This document shows positions 16,997 to 26,415 of a DNA stretch of 64,000 bases, in pieces (position 1 is the first letter of the stretch; the number at the start of each line of letters is the position of its first letter). Below the pieces are notes generated by a model. That model was given only the letters and a program-made list of their open reading frames with translations, was not told the origin of the DNA and did not search any database. This DNA comes from SXOA01 sp051004015 (GTDB lineage: Bacteria > Planctomycetota > Planctomycetia > Pirellulales > Pirellulaceae): positions 62,001 to 126,000 of the forward strand of contig JBPCKT010000053.1 in NCBI GenBank assembly GCA_051004015.1, given 5' to 3'. Position numbers and translations under genes: made by a program.

Positions 16997-18679
16997 TTAT
17001 ACCGCCAGCGCCTCTTTCGCCTTCGCCACCACATCCCGCAGGCAACCCGCATGGAAGGGGGAGACGAGCCCAGCCCCCTTGGCGAGCTGCTGGAACGGTG
17101 CCTGGCCGCCGCGGCTGCAGAGAGTGTTGTAGGCGGCGAGCGTGCCGGCCGGGTCACGTTTCGAGCGGACCCAGAGCTGCAAGGCGCAGGTTTGAGCCAG
17201 CGTGTAGTCGATGTAATAGAACGGGCTGAGATAGATGTGCCGCTGGAACTGCCAGAAGCCGCCGCCGGCCACGTGCGGCAAGTCGCCGTAGTCCCGCCAG
17301 GGAACGTACATTCGCTCCATCTCCTGCCACATCGCGTGCCGCTCGGCGGGCGTCGCTTCAGGGCGGGCGTAGACCAGGTGCTGAAAATGGTCGACCGCGA
17401 CGCCGTAGGGAATGAAGAGCAGCCCCTGGGCAAGATGGATGCGGCGAAACCGCTCGGCGTCTGCTTCAAAGAACTTCTCCATGTGCGGCCAGGTGAGGAA
17501 CTCCAGCCCCATCGAATGGATCTCGCACGACTCGTACGTTGGCCACAGATAATCCAGCAGCGGCTGGTGGCGGCTGCGATAGGCCTGGTAGGCGTGCCCC
17601 ATTTCGTGGGTGAAGACCTCCACGTCATGCTTGGTGCCGTTGAAGTTGGCGAAAATGAACGGCATCCCATAGATGGGAAACGACGTGCAAAAGCCGCCGG
17701 GGGATTTGCGTTCCCGGTTCTTCAGGTCCGTCAATCGGGCGTCGACCATCAGGCGGAAGAAGTCGCCCAGGTCCTTCCCCATCGCGTCGAACATTTCCTT
17801 GGCCCGCTCCACCATCCAGTCGTGGTCGCCGTGCGGGGCGGGGTTCCCCAACGGGTCATGAATCGCGTCGTCCCAGAACATCAGCTTGTCCACGCCCAGG
17901 GCTTTCCCTTGCTTCTGCCGCAGCTCGGCGGCGAGCGGCACCAGGTGCTCGCGGACTTCGGCCCGGAATTGTTCGACGTCCCGCTCGGTGTAATCCACCC
18001 GCTTCATCCGCTTGTAACCCAGGCTGATGTAGTTCTCAAAGCCGAGCGTCTGGGCCATGCCGTGCCGCAATTTCACGAGGTCATCGTAAATGCGATCCAG
18101 AGCCGGCTGGTTATCCGCGAACCACTGCCAGCGGACTGTCTCGGACCCGTGGCGGACCGTGCGGTCGGCGTCTTCCCGATACTTCACGATGCTCGAAAGA
18201 TTGTGCTTCTCGCCCCGGAACTCCACTTGGGCCTTGGCCGTCAGCTCGCTGTACTCCGCCTGCAACTTGGATTCCGCCACCAGCGGCTCTTCGATGGCGG
18301 GGTCGAAGGCCATCACGTCGGCTTCCCAAAGGGCAAAGGCCTGCATGCCGAACTTCTTTTCCAGCTCCACGCGGTAGGTCGCCTGCAGGAGCTTCCGCTT
18401 GAAGGTCACTTCCAGGTCCGTAAACTTGGGGGCGATTTCGTCCCGGAATTCGCGGGCACTTCTGAACTCCTCATTCCCGGTGTCCTGGTTGAACCGCAGG
18501 TCCACCAGCGAATTCCAGGTCTCCAGCCGGCGGCGAAGGTCGTCCCACGATTTGACCGCGGCCAGGCGGTCGCCCGGAGTAGCCGCCTTGTCGAGAGCCT
18601 TGTGAATGACGGCATATTCCTGCGTGACGCCGTCGAGGGTCGGGGTGGGGACATGGAAGTCGTCGATGGTCTGGGGCAT
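16997..18679 (-). CDS. M3 family oligoendopeptidase
   Basis: A 560-residue zinc metallopeptidase that cleaves short peptides, probably in the cytoplasm since no signal is present. The HExxH motif is HEMGH (H358, E359, H362) and the third ligand is E386 in ESCEIHSMGLEF. The PIYGMPFIFANFNGT segment and the helical N-terminal half fit M3 oligoendopeptidases. I start at the ATG at 18679 (MPQTIDDFHVPTPTLDG), giving the normal family length. The frame stays open to 18784, but the extra residues (MYSVFSVSHH) are just the translation of the CACGGA repeat. Confidence 0.92.
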   Translation of the reverse strand: MPQTIDDFHVPTPTLDGVTQEYAVIHKALDKAATPGDRLAAVKSWDDLRRRLETWNSLVDLRFNQDTGNEEFRSAREFRDEIAPKFTDLEVTFKRKLLQATYRVELEKKFGMQAFALWEADVMAFDPAIEEPLVAESKLQAEYSELTAKAQVEFRGEKHNLSSIVKYREDADRTVRHGSETVRWQWFADNQPALDRIYDDLVKLRHGMAQTLGFENYISLGYKRMKRVDYTERDVEQFRAEVREHLVPLAAELRQKQGKALGVDKLMFWDDAIHDPLGNPAPHGDHDWMVERAKEMFDAMGKDLGDFFRLMVDARLTDLKNRERKSPGGFCTSFPIYGMPFIFANFNGTKHDVEVFTHEMGHAYQAYRSRHQPLLDYLWPTYESCEIHSMGLEFLTWPHMEKFFEADAERFRRIHLAQGLLFIPYGVAVDHFQHLVYARPEATPAERHAMWQEMERMYVPWRDYGDLPHVAGGGFWQFQRHIYLSPFYYIDYTLAQTCALQLWVRSKRDPAGTLAAYNTLCSRGGQAPFQQLAKGAGLVSPFHAGCLRDVVAKAKEALAV

Positions 18680-18757
18680 GGCTGGGTTATGCGATGAGAC
18701 TGGGAGGTTGGATGAATATGAGTCTATCGCACGGGCCGATGCCAAGTAAACGGAGTG

Positions 18758-18787
18758 ATGGGACACGGAAAACACGGAGTACACGGC
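18758..18787. repeat. single arm of the CACGGA repeat family
   Basis: The sequence matches the arm at 1270-1296 with one change (GTACACGG for GGACACGG). It lies in the divergent spacer between the M3 peptidase and the HEAT lipoprotein and creates spurious N-terminal extensions on both strands. Confidence 0.9.
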
Positions 18788-18868
18788 TGGGGGAGGAAAG
18801 GAGCAGCGGGGTTGAAGATGAGTTGGAAAACCGCCAGACTACACCCTCCCCACATCGAGTCACTATTC

Positions 18869-19582
18869 ATGTGCAAGTCGTTCGCTGCCTGCTTTGCCTT
18901 CGCGGCATTACTGTGCTTCCTGGTCGGCTGTGGCGGTCAGGCGTCCAGCGGCAAATCGGCGAAGAAGACGAGCAAGAAGCCGGCTCCCAAAAAGCCGGCG
19001 GAGGCCTTCATTCCCCCCCCTCTGCCGCCGAAAGTGGACCAGGATGCCTTTGCCAGCGTCGATGCCGCGATGGCGGCGGTCGAAGAGCTGGTGAAAGACC
19101 AGGACGAGAAAACCGGGCAGGAGCTGCTCAAAGTGGAAACCTGGCTACAGATGCAAGGGGACAAAATCGCCCCCGAGCTCGCGGCAAGGCTCCAGGACAC
19201 GTCTGGCCCGCTCCCGACTCGCATCACAGCCTGCCGAATTGTGATGAAGCTTGGCCCCTCCGCCGCTGCGCCCATTCTCATGGAAGCCACCGCCAGCGAG
19301 CCGCGGGAGCTGCGGGTGAAGGCCATCGAATGCCTCGGCCGACTCAAGCCGACGAGCAAGGAGATTGTGGAGAAGATCATCCGCCTGATCGACGACCCGG
19401 AGTACGAGCAGCGAAAGGCCGCACTTGGCGCTCTGGCCAGCATCGGCAAGCCCGCCGGCCAGGCGAAGGACCGGTTACAAGCGATCCTTAACGACACTAA
19501 GGAAGACGAAACCATCCGCAGCCTGGCCAAGAAGGCCCTCAAGGCAGTCGACCCGCGGAAGGGGCTGATGAACGCCTATTAA
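18869..19582 (+). CDS. HEAT-repeat lipoprotein
   Basis: A 237-residue protein starting at MCKSFAACFAFAALLCFL, with a lipobox LVGCGG, so probably lipid-anchored. A Lys/Pro-rich linker (KKTSKKPAPKKPAEAF) leads into helical HEAT-like repeats (about residues 85-230): ELAARLQDTSGPLPTRITAC, IVMKLGPSAAAPILMEA, ELRVKAIECLGRLKP, YEQRKAALGALASIGKPAG. HEAT repeats form protein-binding solenoids; partner unknown. The open frame extends to 18755, but its first residues (MMGHGKHGVHGW) come from the CACGGA repeat and lack a signal. Confidence 0.8.
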   Translation: MCKSFAACFAFAALLCFLVGCGGQASSGKSAKKTSKKPAPKKPAEAFIPPPLPPKVDQDAFASVDAAMAAVEELVKDQDEKTGQELLKVETWLQMQGDKIAPELAARLQDTSGPLPTRITACRIVMKLGPSAAAPILMEATASEPRELRVKAIECLGRLKPTSKEIVEKIIRLIDDPEYEQRKAALGALASIGKPAGQAKDRLQAILNDTKEDETIRSLAKKALKAVDPRKGLMNAY

Positions 19583-20286
19583 CTGACGGCTCGTCGGCAC
19601 CAGCTGGAAGCGTCAGCGAAGGAAAACGAGGCCCGACCGGAGAGGGAAGTTGTCCTTCGCTTGCGCTTCAGAATTGCGTAAAACTCCCGACCCCCTGTTG
19701 CTGGCACCGGGTAGGGGCCCGCCATTCCACAGGCTCCCGTCGCGCCCAGGCGCGCAGAGCATTTTCCCTTAACTGCGATTTCTGAATCCCAGCCGGAAAA
19801 CAACCTATAAGCCGCTGACGCCCCCGATGATTACCTCGGAAAATAGCCTCCATTTACCTCGCATTCATCGCCGCAAGTCTTTTCCAGAAAGCACTTTGCG
19901 ACATTCAATTCCGGCCAACTCCCCGGAATATCGGCGTCCTAATAATTCCGACCCATCCGGGGGGTGTCCACGAGATTTTATAAGCTGTTATTCACGAATA
20001 ACAACAGACTCGCGCACTCCGTCAATGGCAACTTATCTTCCCTTACGACCGAATTGTCAAGGAGCATGCCTACCCGAGCGAGCGGGGAGGCGCGGAAACA
20101 CCGCACTCTTTAGACGCTCCATAGCACCCCTTTATTCCAGTGAACAAAAGAATATTTTCCGCTTGGCGCAATCATCGCCTTTCGCTCCCGCGAAAGTACG
20201 CGGTGGGTGCTTAAGCACTGCGTCACGCGCACGCGATAGAATCCGTAAGAACTGCTGCATCTAACCAAGCTCGCGAACAATTTGAT
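19583..20286. other. long intergenic region with palindromic element
   Basis: This 704-base spacer has no convincing gene; a 145-codon plus-strand frame at 19827-20264 has an implausible composition and no ribosome-binding site. It contains an inverted repeat at 19605-19670 and, near 19682, ACTCCCGACCCC, shared with the inverted repeat at 37440-37510. The latter half is markedly less GC-rich and must contain the promoter for the three-gene cluster starting at 20287. Confidence 0.6.
19605..19670. repeat. palindromic GAAGCGTCAGCGAAGGA element
   Basis: The left arm 19605-19623 (GAAGCGTCAGCGAAGGA core) and right arm 19653-19670 (TCCTTCGCTTGCGCTTC) are nearly perfect inverse complements around a 29-base loop. 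It lies about 20 bases after the HEAT lipoprotein stop and could fold in the 3' end of that transcript. Confidence 0.82.
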
Positions 20287-20751
20287 ATGGCCGATGACGT
20301 GAACCCGTACGCTTCGCCCGCAGAACTTGCGACAACGCTGCCCACCTTCTCTCCTTTGGCGAGACTGCGTGCGCCCGCGCTCGGCTTGATGACGCTTGCT
20401 GGCTTGACGGCTGTCGGAGGTCTGTGCATGCTGCCGCTGACGTTTGCAGCAATGCCCATTCCGGCTCGGCTTGTGACTACCAAACCGACCCTTGAAGCCC
20501 TGCTGATGATTCCCACTTTCATCGCCAGTTATCTCATTCTCTTTGGTGCATGGAAGATGCGGCTCGGAAAGAGTTACCGGTGGGCGTACGCCGCAGCGGT
20601 GCTGGCTTGTATCCCACTCCCGTCGCCATGCACCCTTTTGAACATACCCTTTGGCATCTGGGCCCTCGTCGTCCTTCATCGCCGCGACGTGAAGGAAGAA
20701 TTCGCTCGACAGAAAGAGATTTCGAATCCCGTGAGGACCTTGGCCGACTAA
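20287..20751 (+). CDS. small membrane protein, tandem paralogue 1
   Basis: A 154-residue protein, first of three adjacent paralogues. It begins MADDVNPYASPAELATTLP, a planctomycete NPYASP-type N-terminus, followed by about four hydrophobic segments and a conserved C-terminal block: FGAWKMRLGKSYRWAYAAAV, LACIPLPSPCTLLNIPFGIW, ALVVLHRRDVKEEFARQ. The strongly conserved part is the last loop-helix-loop, ending in a basic/acidic cytoplasmic tail. Family unrecognised. The next gene starts nine bases after the stop. Confidence 0.8.
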   Translation: MADDVNPYASPAELATTLPTFSPLARLRAPALGLMTLAGLTAVGGLCMLPLTFAAMPIPARLVTTKPTLEALLMIPTFIASYLILFGAWKMRLGKSYRWAYAAAVLACIPLPSPCTLLNIPFGIWALVVLHRRDVKEEFARQKEISNPVRTLAD

Positions 20752-20760
20752 ACTATCGCT

Positions 20761-21240
20761 ATGTCCGAAGTCGTCAATCCCTACGCCCCGCCCTCGGAGG
20801 TCAACCAGGTTTCGGAAGACTCCGCTGTCCCCGCTCTCCGGCGACTGGGTGGGCCGGCGATGGGACTGCTTATCCTCTCGGGAATGTCAGTACCGGGCGT
20901 GATTTTGGTCCCCTTCCTGCCCATCGTACTCCTCGTCCGTGTTTACGCGATGCATGACCCTCCCACCTTAGAAGAGATATTGGGCTCGATTGCATTCGCC
21001 GTGATGTCCCTCTCCAACTGCGTCATCCTCGTGGGAGCCTGGAATATGCGACGTGGAACAAAATACAAGCTCGCTTACACAACGGCGGTCCTTTCCTGCA
21101 TTCCCGTCCTCTCCGCAAGCGGCTACCTCGGCATCCCCTTCGGCATCTGGGCCCTCATCGTCCTTCACCGACGCGACGTGAAAGAGGCGTTCGCCCGCAA
21201 CAGCGATCGGGCGCATGTCGCGACGGCCGTCGCCGAATAA
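20761..21240 (+). CDS. small membrane protein, tandem paralogue 2
   Basis: A 159-residue paralogue of the neighbours (MSEVVNPYAPPSEVNQVSE), with the same topology and C-terminal signature: GAWNMRRGTKYKLAYTTAVL, SCIPVLSASGYLGIPFGIWA, LIVLHRRDVKEAFARNSD. It starts nine bases after paralogue 1 and ends nine bases before paralogue 3, strongly suggesting one transcript. The conserved HRRDVKxxFAR tail may face the cytoplasm and bind a partner (inference). Confidence 0.8.
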   Translation: MSEVVNPYAPPSEVNQVSEDSAVPALRRLGGPAMGLLILSGMSVPGVILVPFLPIVLLVRVYAMHDPPTLEEILGSIAFAVMSLSNCVILVGAWNMRRGTKYKLAYTTAVLSCIPVLSASGYLGIPFGIWALIVLHRRDVKEAFARNSDRAHVATAVAE

Positions 21241-21249
21241 ACTCTGGTT

Positions 21250-21681
21250 ATGCCCGAAGATCTCAATCCCTATGCCTCGCCCGCACTCATTCCCCACGAC
21301 CGCGCGCCGTCGCCGGTTGATCCGCTGGAGCCACTTCTTGGGCCGTCGCTGGGGTTGCTTTTGAGTTCCGCACTGGTGTTCCTCTTTGGCTGCTGGCTTT
21401 TGCCCAGGTTCATCTACGAAATGGCGCAGCCCAATGCAGACATTTCCGAAGCAATCCTTTTACCTATGTTTTTCGCCAGCGTTCCGATGTTCATTGGGGC
21501 CTGGAACATGCGCTGTGGAACACGCTATCGCCGGGCGTACGCCGCCGCGGTCCTGGCCTGCATCCCGATGATTACCCCCGCGGGTTGGTGTGGAATTCCC
21601 TTGGGAATTTGGACTCTCATCGTCCTCCACCGCAAGGATGTGAAGGCCGTCTTCGCCGCCAGAGCAGCATCGACCTCCTGA
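21250..21681 (+). CDS. small membrane protein, tandem paralogue 3
   Basis: A 143-residue paralogue (MPEDLNPYASPALIPHD), the shortest of the three, with the conserved GAWNMRCGTRYRRAYAAAVL, ACIPMITPAGWCGIPLGIWT and LIVLHRKDVKAVFAARA blocks. The N-terminal halves of the trio have diverged far more than the C-terminal halves, consistent with old tandem duplication and specialisation of the exposed portion. A tRNA gene follows about 100 bases downstream. Confidence 0.8.
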   Translation: MPEDLNPYASPALIPHDRAPSPVDPLEPLLGPSLGLLLSSALVFLFGCWLLPRFIYEMAQPNADISEAILLPMFFASVPMFIGAWNMRCGTRYRRAYAAAVLACIPMITPAGWCGIPLGIWTLIVLHRKDVKAVFAARAASTS

Positions 21682-21781
21682 CACTTGTCCGGCGCGGAAG
21701 TGTCAGATGGCAATTCCACACCGCACCCCGCAGGTGGTCCACCCATCACTCTTTTGGTAACTTGGGTAGCGTACCCTTTTC

Positions 21782-21854
21782 GCCCTCGTAGCTCAGGGGA
21801 TAGAGCACCGGTTTCCTAAACCGGTGGTCGCAGGTTCAAATCCTGCCGGGGGTA
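21782..21854 (+). tRNA. tRNA-Arg (anticodon CCU)
   Basis: A 73-base cloverleaf. Acceptor GCCCTCG pairs with CGGGGGT through two wobbles; the D arm is GCTC-GAGC; the anticodon stem CCGGT/ACCGG holds loop TTCCTAA, giving anticodon CCT at 34-36; the T arm is GCAGG-TTCAAAT-CCTGC; discriminator base A. The 3' CCA is not encoded. Decodes AGG arginine codons. Confidence 0.95.
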
Positions 21855-21923
21855 CTTTCGCTCCTCTTCGCGGCAGCCGCCGCAGTGCCTGATTCAGAAA
21901 ATGCGTTTCAGGGAATGCCGCTT

Positions 21924-24900
21924 ATGTTGCGCTCCATTTTGGCCGTTTTTTTCGTGGCCCTCGGTGGACTTTCCTCCTTCGCGGCCGAGCCCGCCCCGCT
22001 CAAGCTGCTGTTCCTGGGGGACCGGGGCCATCATCAGCCGGCGGCGCGGTTCAAGCAGTTTCAGCCGGTGATGGCGGGGCGCAAGGTTGAGCTGGTGTAT
22101 ACGGAGAACGTCGGCGATTTGAATGCGGAAACGCTCGGCAAGTACGACGGGCTGCTGCTCTTCGCCAATATCGACGAAATCAAGCCAGAGCAGGCGAAGG
22201 CACTTTTGGATTATGTGGCCGGCGGAAAGGGATTCGTACCTCTGCACTGCGCGTCGTATTGCTTTCGGAACAACGACGAGGTGGTTGCGCTGATGGGTGG
22301 CCAGTTCCAGCGGCACGGGACGGGAACTTTCCGCGTCTCCGCCACCGAGGAGGGCGCGAAGCACCCGCTGCTGCAAGGGTACAAGAGTTTTGAGAGTTGG
22401 GACGAGACCTACGTCCACACCAAGCACAACGAGAAGGACCGGACGGTTCTGGAATATCGCAACGAGGGAGAGAAGCGGGAACCCTGGACCTGGGTCCGGA
22501 CGCACGGCAAGGGCCGCGTGTTCTATACGGCCTGGGGGCACGATGAGCGAACCTGGGGGAACCCCGGCTTTCAGAACCTCGTCGAGCGGGGGATCCGCTG
22601 GGCTTGCGGGCAGGAGGTGAGCGCGGTGCCGGCATTCGCCGACAAACCGCAGATGACGCCGCTGGCCAAAGACGTGAAGCCATTCGAGTATGTCGAAGCG
22701 AACGTGCCGTTTTATCCGCCAGGGAAGAACTGGGGGACCCTCGAAGCGGGCAAGCGGACGATGCAACTGCCGCTCTCCCCAGAAGAATCGCTGAAGCACA
22801 TCAGCGTCCCCGTTGGCTTTGAGGTCAAGCTCTTCGCCAGTGAGCCGATGATTGGGGGGAAACCGATCTGCATGAATTGGGATGAAGCGGGGCGGCTGTG
22901 GATTTGCGAGACAATGGATTACCCCAATGAATTGCAGCCGAAGGGGAAAGGGCGGGACCGCATCCGCATCTTGGAAGACACGGACGGGGACGGCAAAGCC
23001 GACAAGCATCACGTCTTCGCGGAGCAGCTCAGCATCCCCTCGGCCCTCACGTTCTATCGAGGCGGGGCCTTGGTGCAGGACGGCCGCGAAACGGTCTATC
23101 TCAAGGACACCGACGGCGACGGCAAGGCCGATCTGCGAAAGGTGCTGGTCACCGGCTGGGGAATGGGGGACACGCACGGCGGCGTCTCCAACTTCCAGTA
23201 CGGCCTCGACAACTGGTACTACGCCATGCAGGGATACAACAACTCGTCCCCCGTGCTGACCGACGGCACGCGGACGCAGTCGTTCCGCCAGGGCTTCTTC
23301 CGTTTCAAAGTCGCGGGCGAAGGGGACAAGGCAGCCGTGACGGAATTGGAGTTCCTGCGCTCGACGAACAACAACACCTGGGGCCTGGGCATCAGCGAGG
23401 AAGGCCTGATCTTCGGCTCCACGGCGAACGGCAACCCCAGCGAGTTCATGCCGATTCCCAACCGCTACTACGAGAGCGTCCGCGGCTGGTCAGCGTCGGT
23501 CCTGAATGGCATCGCCGACGACAATCACTTCGAGCCCATCACCGAAAAGGTCCGCCAGGTGGATCATCACGGCGGCTTCACCGCGGCCGCGGGGCACGCG
23601 CTCTACACGGCCCGCAACTACCCGCAGGAATACTGGAACCGCACCGCCTTCGTCTGCGAGCCGACCGGCCACCTCGTCGCGACTTTCGTCATTCGCCCCG
23701 ACGGCGCGGGTTTCAAAAGCAAAAACTCCTGGAACCTTTTCGCCAGCAACGACGAATGGACCGCCCCGATCATGGCCGAGGTCGGGCCTGATGGAAACGT
23801 CTGGGTCCTCGACTGGTACAACTACATCGTGCAGCACAATCCGACGCCAGCGGGCTTCCGCACCGGGCGCGGCGCGGCGTATGAAAGCGAGCTGCGGGAC
23901 AAGAAGCATGGGCGGATTTACAAGGTGGTGGCCAAGAAAAGTACTCTTCACGCTCCGCGTGAAGACCGTCCTCACGCGGAGCGTGAGGAGTACTATCCGG
24001 GCAAAGGCCTGACCAATGCCATGCCGGAGCAGCTCATTGCCGCCCTCAACAGCGATAACCTGTTCTGGCGGAGGCATGCACAGCGGCTCTTGGTGGAAAA
24101 GGGCGAAGAGATCGATGGAACTGCGCTCCTCAAGTTTGTGGACTCCCCGCGCGAAGGAGGCGCAAGGACCTCCCCCGGGGCGATTCATGCGCTCTGGGCC
24201 ATCCATAGCGCCGCCGATTGGAAGGACGCCAACGTCGGCACGGCGCTGGTTGCCTTTGCCTTCGCGGAGCGCCTGAAGCACCCGTCCGCCGAAGTCCGCC
24301 GATCCGTCCTGCTTGTGCTGCCGGCAGACGAGGCCATGACGGACTTTATTCTGAAGAGCAAAGTGCTCGACGACCGTGACTTGCGGGTTCAACTAGCCGC
24401 GCTCCAGGCCTTGGCGAACATGTCCGCGAATGAGGCCGCGGGAGCGGCACTTTCCAGCAAGGCGCGTGACGGAAAGACGGCCGGCGACCGCTGGCTGGCC
24501 GACGCCCTGACCAGCGCCGCGGCTCATCACGACGTGGCATTTCTAAACTCGCTCATGGCCGCGAATTTGCCGGATGCGGATCCAGCAGCTCTGAAGATTA
24601 TGATGATCGTCGGCGAGCATTTTGCGCGCGGCAATCCGGCGGATAAGGTCGGCAAACTGATTGCGGCGATTCCTCAGGCGAATCCGCAAATCACCGAAGC
24701 CATCCTCGAAGGCCTCGCCCGCGGCTGGCCGAAGGATAAGCCGATGAAGCTCAACGCTGATGAAGAGAAAGCACTACTCGCGGCCTTTGAAAAAGGCACT
24801 CCCGCCATGCGCAGCCGCCTGGTGACGCTGGCCAATCGCTGGGGGAACGAAAAGCTGGCCGCCCATGCCGCGGAGATCGCCAAGACCTTCCTTACCACGA

Positions 24901-26342
24901 TTGAGGATGCGGAAAAGTCCGACAAGGACCGGGCCGAGGCCGCCTTGCAGCTCATTACGTTCCGCAGGAGCGATGCGGAGGCGGCTGGGCAACTGCTGGA
25001 ACAGATTACGCCGCGGACTTCGCCGGAACTGGCGACCGCACTGGTGGAAGCGGTGCGGCAGAGCGAATCCGTCAGCGTCGGCGCCGCGATTGTGGAGAAG
25101 ATTGGGGCGTTCACTCCAGCGGTGAAACAGGCAGCGATGACGACCCTGCTCAGCCGCCGGGAATGGACTGGCAACCTGCTCGATGCCGTGGAAAACGGGA
25201 CGATTCTGCCCGGTGAATTGTCGCTCGACCAGAAGCAGGCTTTAGCCACCCACCCTAGCCGGCAAATCTCGGCGCGGGCCAAGACGCTGCTGGCCAAATC
25301 GGGCGGATTGCCGAATGCCGACCGCCAAAAGGTGCTCGACGAGCTGCTGCCGCTGACGAAAAAGGCCGGCGATGCGAAGGCGGGGAAGATCGTGTTCACC
25401 AAAACCTGCGCCAAGTGTCATCAACATTCCGGCGAAGGGACCAAGGTCGGTCCCGACCTCACCGGCATGGCCGTCCATCCCAAAGCCGAGCTGCTCACCC
25501 AGATCATCGACCCCAGCCGCTCGGTCGAAGGGAATTTCCGCGTCTATACCATCGCCACGTCGGACGGCCTGGTAATGAACGGCCTGCTCGCAGCCGAGAG
25601 CAAGACGGCGATCGAAATCATCGACACCGAAGGGAAGAAGCAAACCATTCTCCGCGAGGATATCGAGAAGCTTATCCAGTCCACCAAGTCGCTGATGCCC
25701 GAAGGGTTTGAGAAACAAGTCTCGCAACAAGAGATTACGGACCTGCTTGAGTTCCTCACCCAGCGCGGCAGGTATCTGCCGATCCCGCTCGCCAAGGCGG
25801 CCACTATCGTCTCCACCCGCGGCATGTTCTTTGACGACAACGGCCAGGCGGAACGGCTGGTATTCGACGACTGGAAGCCCAAGGTGTTCGAGGGAGTGCC
25901 GTTCGTGCTCATCGATCCGCAAGAGGACCGGGTGAAGAACGCAGTCTTGCTGTACGGGCCGCAGGGTATAAAGCCTCCCAAAATGCCGCGCTCGGTCACA
26001 CTGCCGTGCAACGCACCGGCCAAGACGATTCATCTGCTGTCCGGCGTCAGCGGCTGGGGATTTCCGCTCGGGCGAAAGGGCTCGGTGACGCTGATCGTGC
26101 GGCTGAAGTATGAAGACGGCAAGACGGAAGACCATGAGCTGAGAAACGGCGAGCACTTTGCCGATTACATCCGCCGCGTGGACGTGCCGGAAAGTAAATT
26201 CGCCTACCAGCTTCGCGGCCAGCAGATGCGCTACCTGACCGTGCATCCCGCGCGGAAAGAAACCATCAAGGAAATTGAACTGGTCAAAGGGCCGGATGAT
26301 ACGGCGCCGGTAGTGATGGCGGTGACCGTGGAAGGGCCGTAA
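21924..26342 (+). CDS. ThuA / membrane-bound dehydrogenase / CxxCH haem-binding fusion protein
   Basis: A 1472-residue exported protein of a type confined to Planctomycetes and relatives. In order: a signal peptide (MLRSILAVFFVALGGLSSFA); a ThuA-like glutamine-amidotransferase-fold domain (about 20-240; GGKGFVPLHCASYCF); a PQQ-like beta-propeller dehydrogenase domain (about 270-660); helical HEAT-like repeats; a cytochrome-type haem site TCAKCHQH (C1162, C1165, H1166) inside the PVC haem-binding domain; and a C-terminal beta domain. Such proteins are thought to oxidise a sugar-like substrate and pass electrons via the haem. Residues about 673-690 (TLHAPREDRPHAEREEY) are encoded by a palindromic repeat inserted in frame. 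The ATG at 21924 begins the signal peptide; AGGG lies ten bases upstream. Confidence 0.93.
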   Translation: MLRSILAVFFVALGGLSSFAAEPAPLKLLFLGDRGHHQPAARFKQFQPVMAGRKVELVYTENVGDLNAETLGKYDGLLLFANIDEIKPEQAKALLDYVAGGKGFVPLHCASYCFRNNDEVVALMGGQFQRHGTGTFRVSATEEGAKHPLLQGYKSFESWDETYVHTKHNEKDRTVLEYRNEGEKREPWTWVRTHGKGRVFYTAWGHDERTWGNPGFQNLVERGIRWACGQEVSAVPAFADKPQMTPLAKDVKPFEYVEANVPFYPPGKNWGTLEAGKRTMQLPLSPEESLKHISVPVGFEVKLFASEPMIGGKPICMNWDEAGRLWICETMDYPNELQPKGKGRDRIRILEDTDGDGKADKHHVFAEQLSIPSALTFYRGGALVQDGRETVYLKDTDGDGKADLRKVLVTGWGMGDTHGGVSNFQYGLDNWYYAMQGYNNSSPVLTDGTRTQSFRQGFFRFKVAGEGDKAAVTELEFLRSTNNNTWGLGISEEGLIFGSTANGNPSEFMPIPNRYYESVRGWSASVLNGIADDNHFEPITEKVRQVDHHGGFTAAAGHALYTARNYPQEYWNRTAFVCEPTGHLVATFVIRPDGAGFKSKNSWNLFASNDEWTAPIMAEVGPDGNVWVLDWYNYIVQHNPTPAGFRTGRGAAYESELRDKKHGRIYKVVAKKSTLHAPREDRPHAEREEYYPGKGLTNAMPEQLIAALNSDNLFWRRHAQRLLVEKGEEIDGTALLKFVDSPREGGARTSPGAIHALWAIHSAADWKDANVGTALVAFAFAERLKHPSAEVRRSVLLVLPADEAMTDFILKSKVLDDRDLRVQLAALQALANMSANEAAGAALSSKARDGKTAGDRWLADALTSAAAHHDVAFLNSLMAANLPDADPAALKIMMIVGEHFARGNPADKVGKLIAAIPQANPQITEAILEGLARGWPKDKPMKLNADEEKALLAAFEKGTPAMRSRLVTLANRWGNEKLAAHAAEIAKTFLTTIEDAEKSDKDRAEAALQLITFRRSDAEAAGQLLEQITPRTSPELATALVEAVRQSESVSVGAAIVEKIGAFTPAVKQAAMTTLLSRREWTGNLLDAVENGTILPGELSLDQKQALATHPSRQISARAKTLLAKSGGLPNADRQKVLDELLPLTKKAGDAKAGKIVFTKTCAKCHQHSGEGTKVGPDLTGMAVHPKAELLTQIIDPSRSVEGNFRVYTIATSDGLVMNGLLAAESKTAIEIIDTEGKKQTILREDIEKLIQSTKSLMPEGFEKQVSQQEITDLLEFLTQRGRYLPIPLAKAATIVSTRGMFFDDNGQAERLVFDDWKPKVFEGVPFVLIDPQEDRVKNAVLLYGPQGIKPPKMPRSVTLPCNAPAKTIHLLSGVSGWGFPLGRKGSVTLIVRLKYEDGKTEDHELRNGEHFADYIRRVDVPESKFAYQLRGQQMRYLTVHPARKETIKEIELVKGPDDTAPVVMAVTVEGP
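23941..23993. repeat. in-frame palindromic repeat inside the haem dehydrogenase gene
   Basis: Arms 23941-23966 and 23968-23993 are 26-base near-perfect inverse complements (core TCACGCTCCGCGTGA) separated by one base. Translated, they give TLHAPREDRPHAEREEY between the propeller and HEAT parts, a hydrophilic linker unlike flanking sequence. Confidence 0.88.
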
Positions 26343-26415
26343 TCAAAAAAACCCGCGCCCGCCCGCCTCTCCAGCGAACTGACGCGGTCTCTATTACGCA
26401 CGCGCTCCTGGCAAA

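Noticed and set aside
17051..18697. Long plus-strand frame opposite the M3 peptidase
   Set aside because: Antisense shadow of an unambiguous peptidase with HEMGH motif.
19827..20264. 145-codon plus-strand ORF
   Set aside because: No family similarity, no ribosome-binding site and composition consistent with a non-coding spacer.
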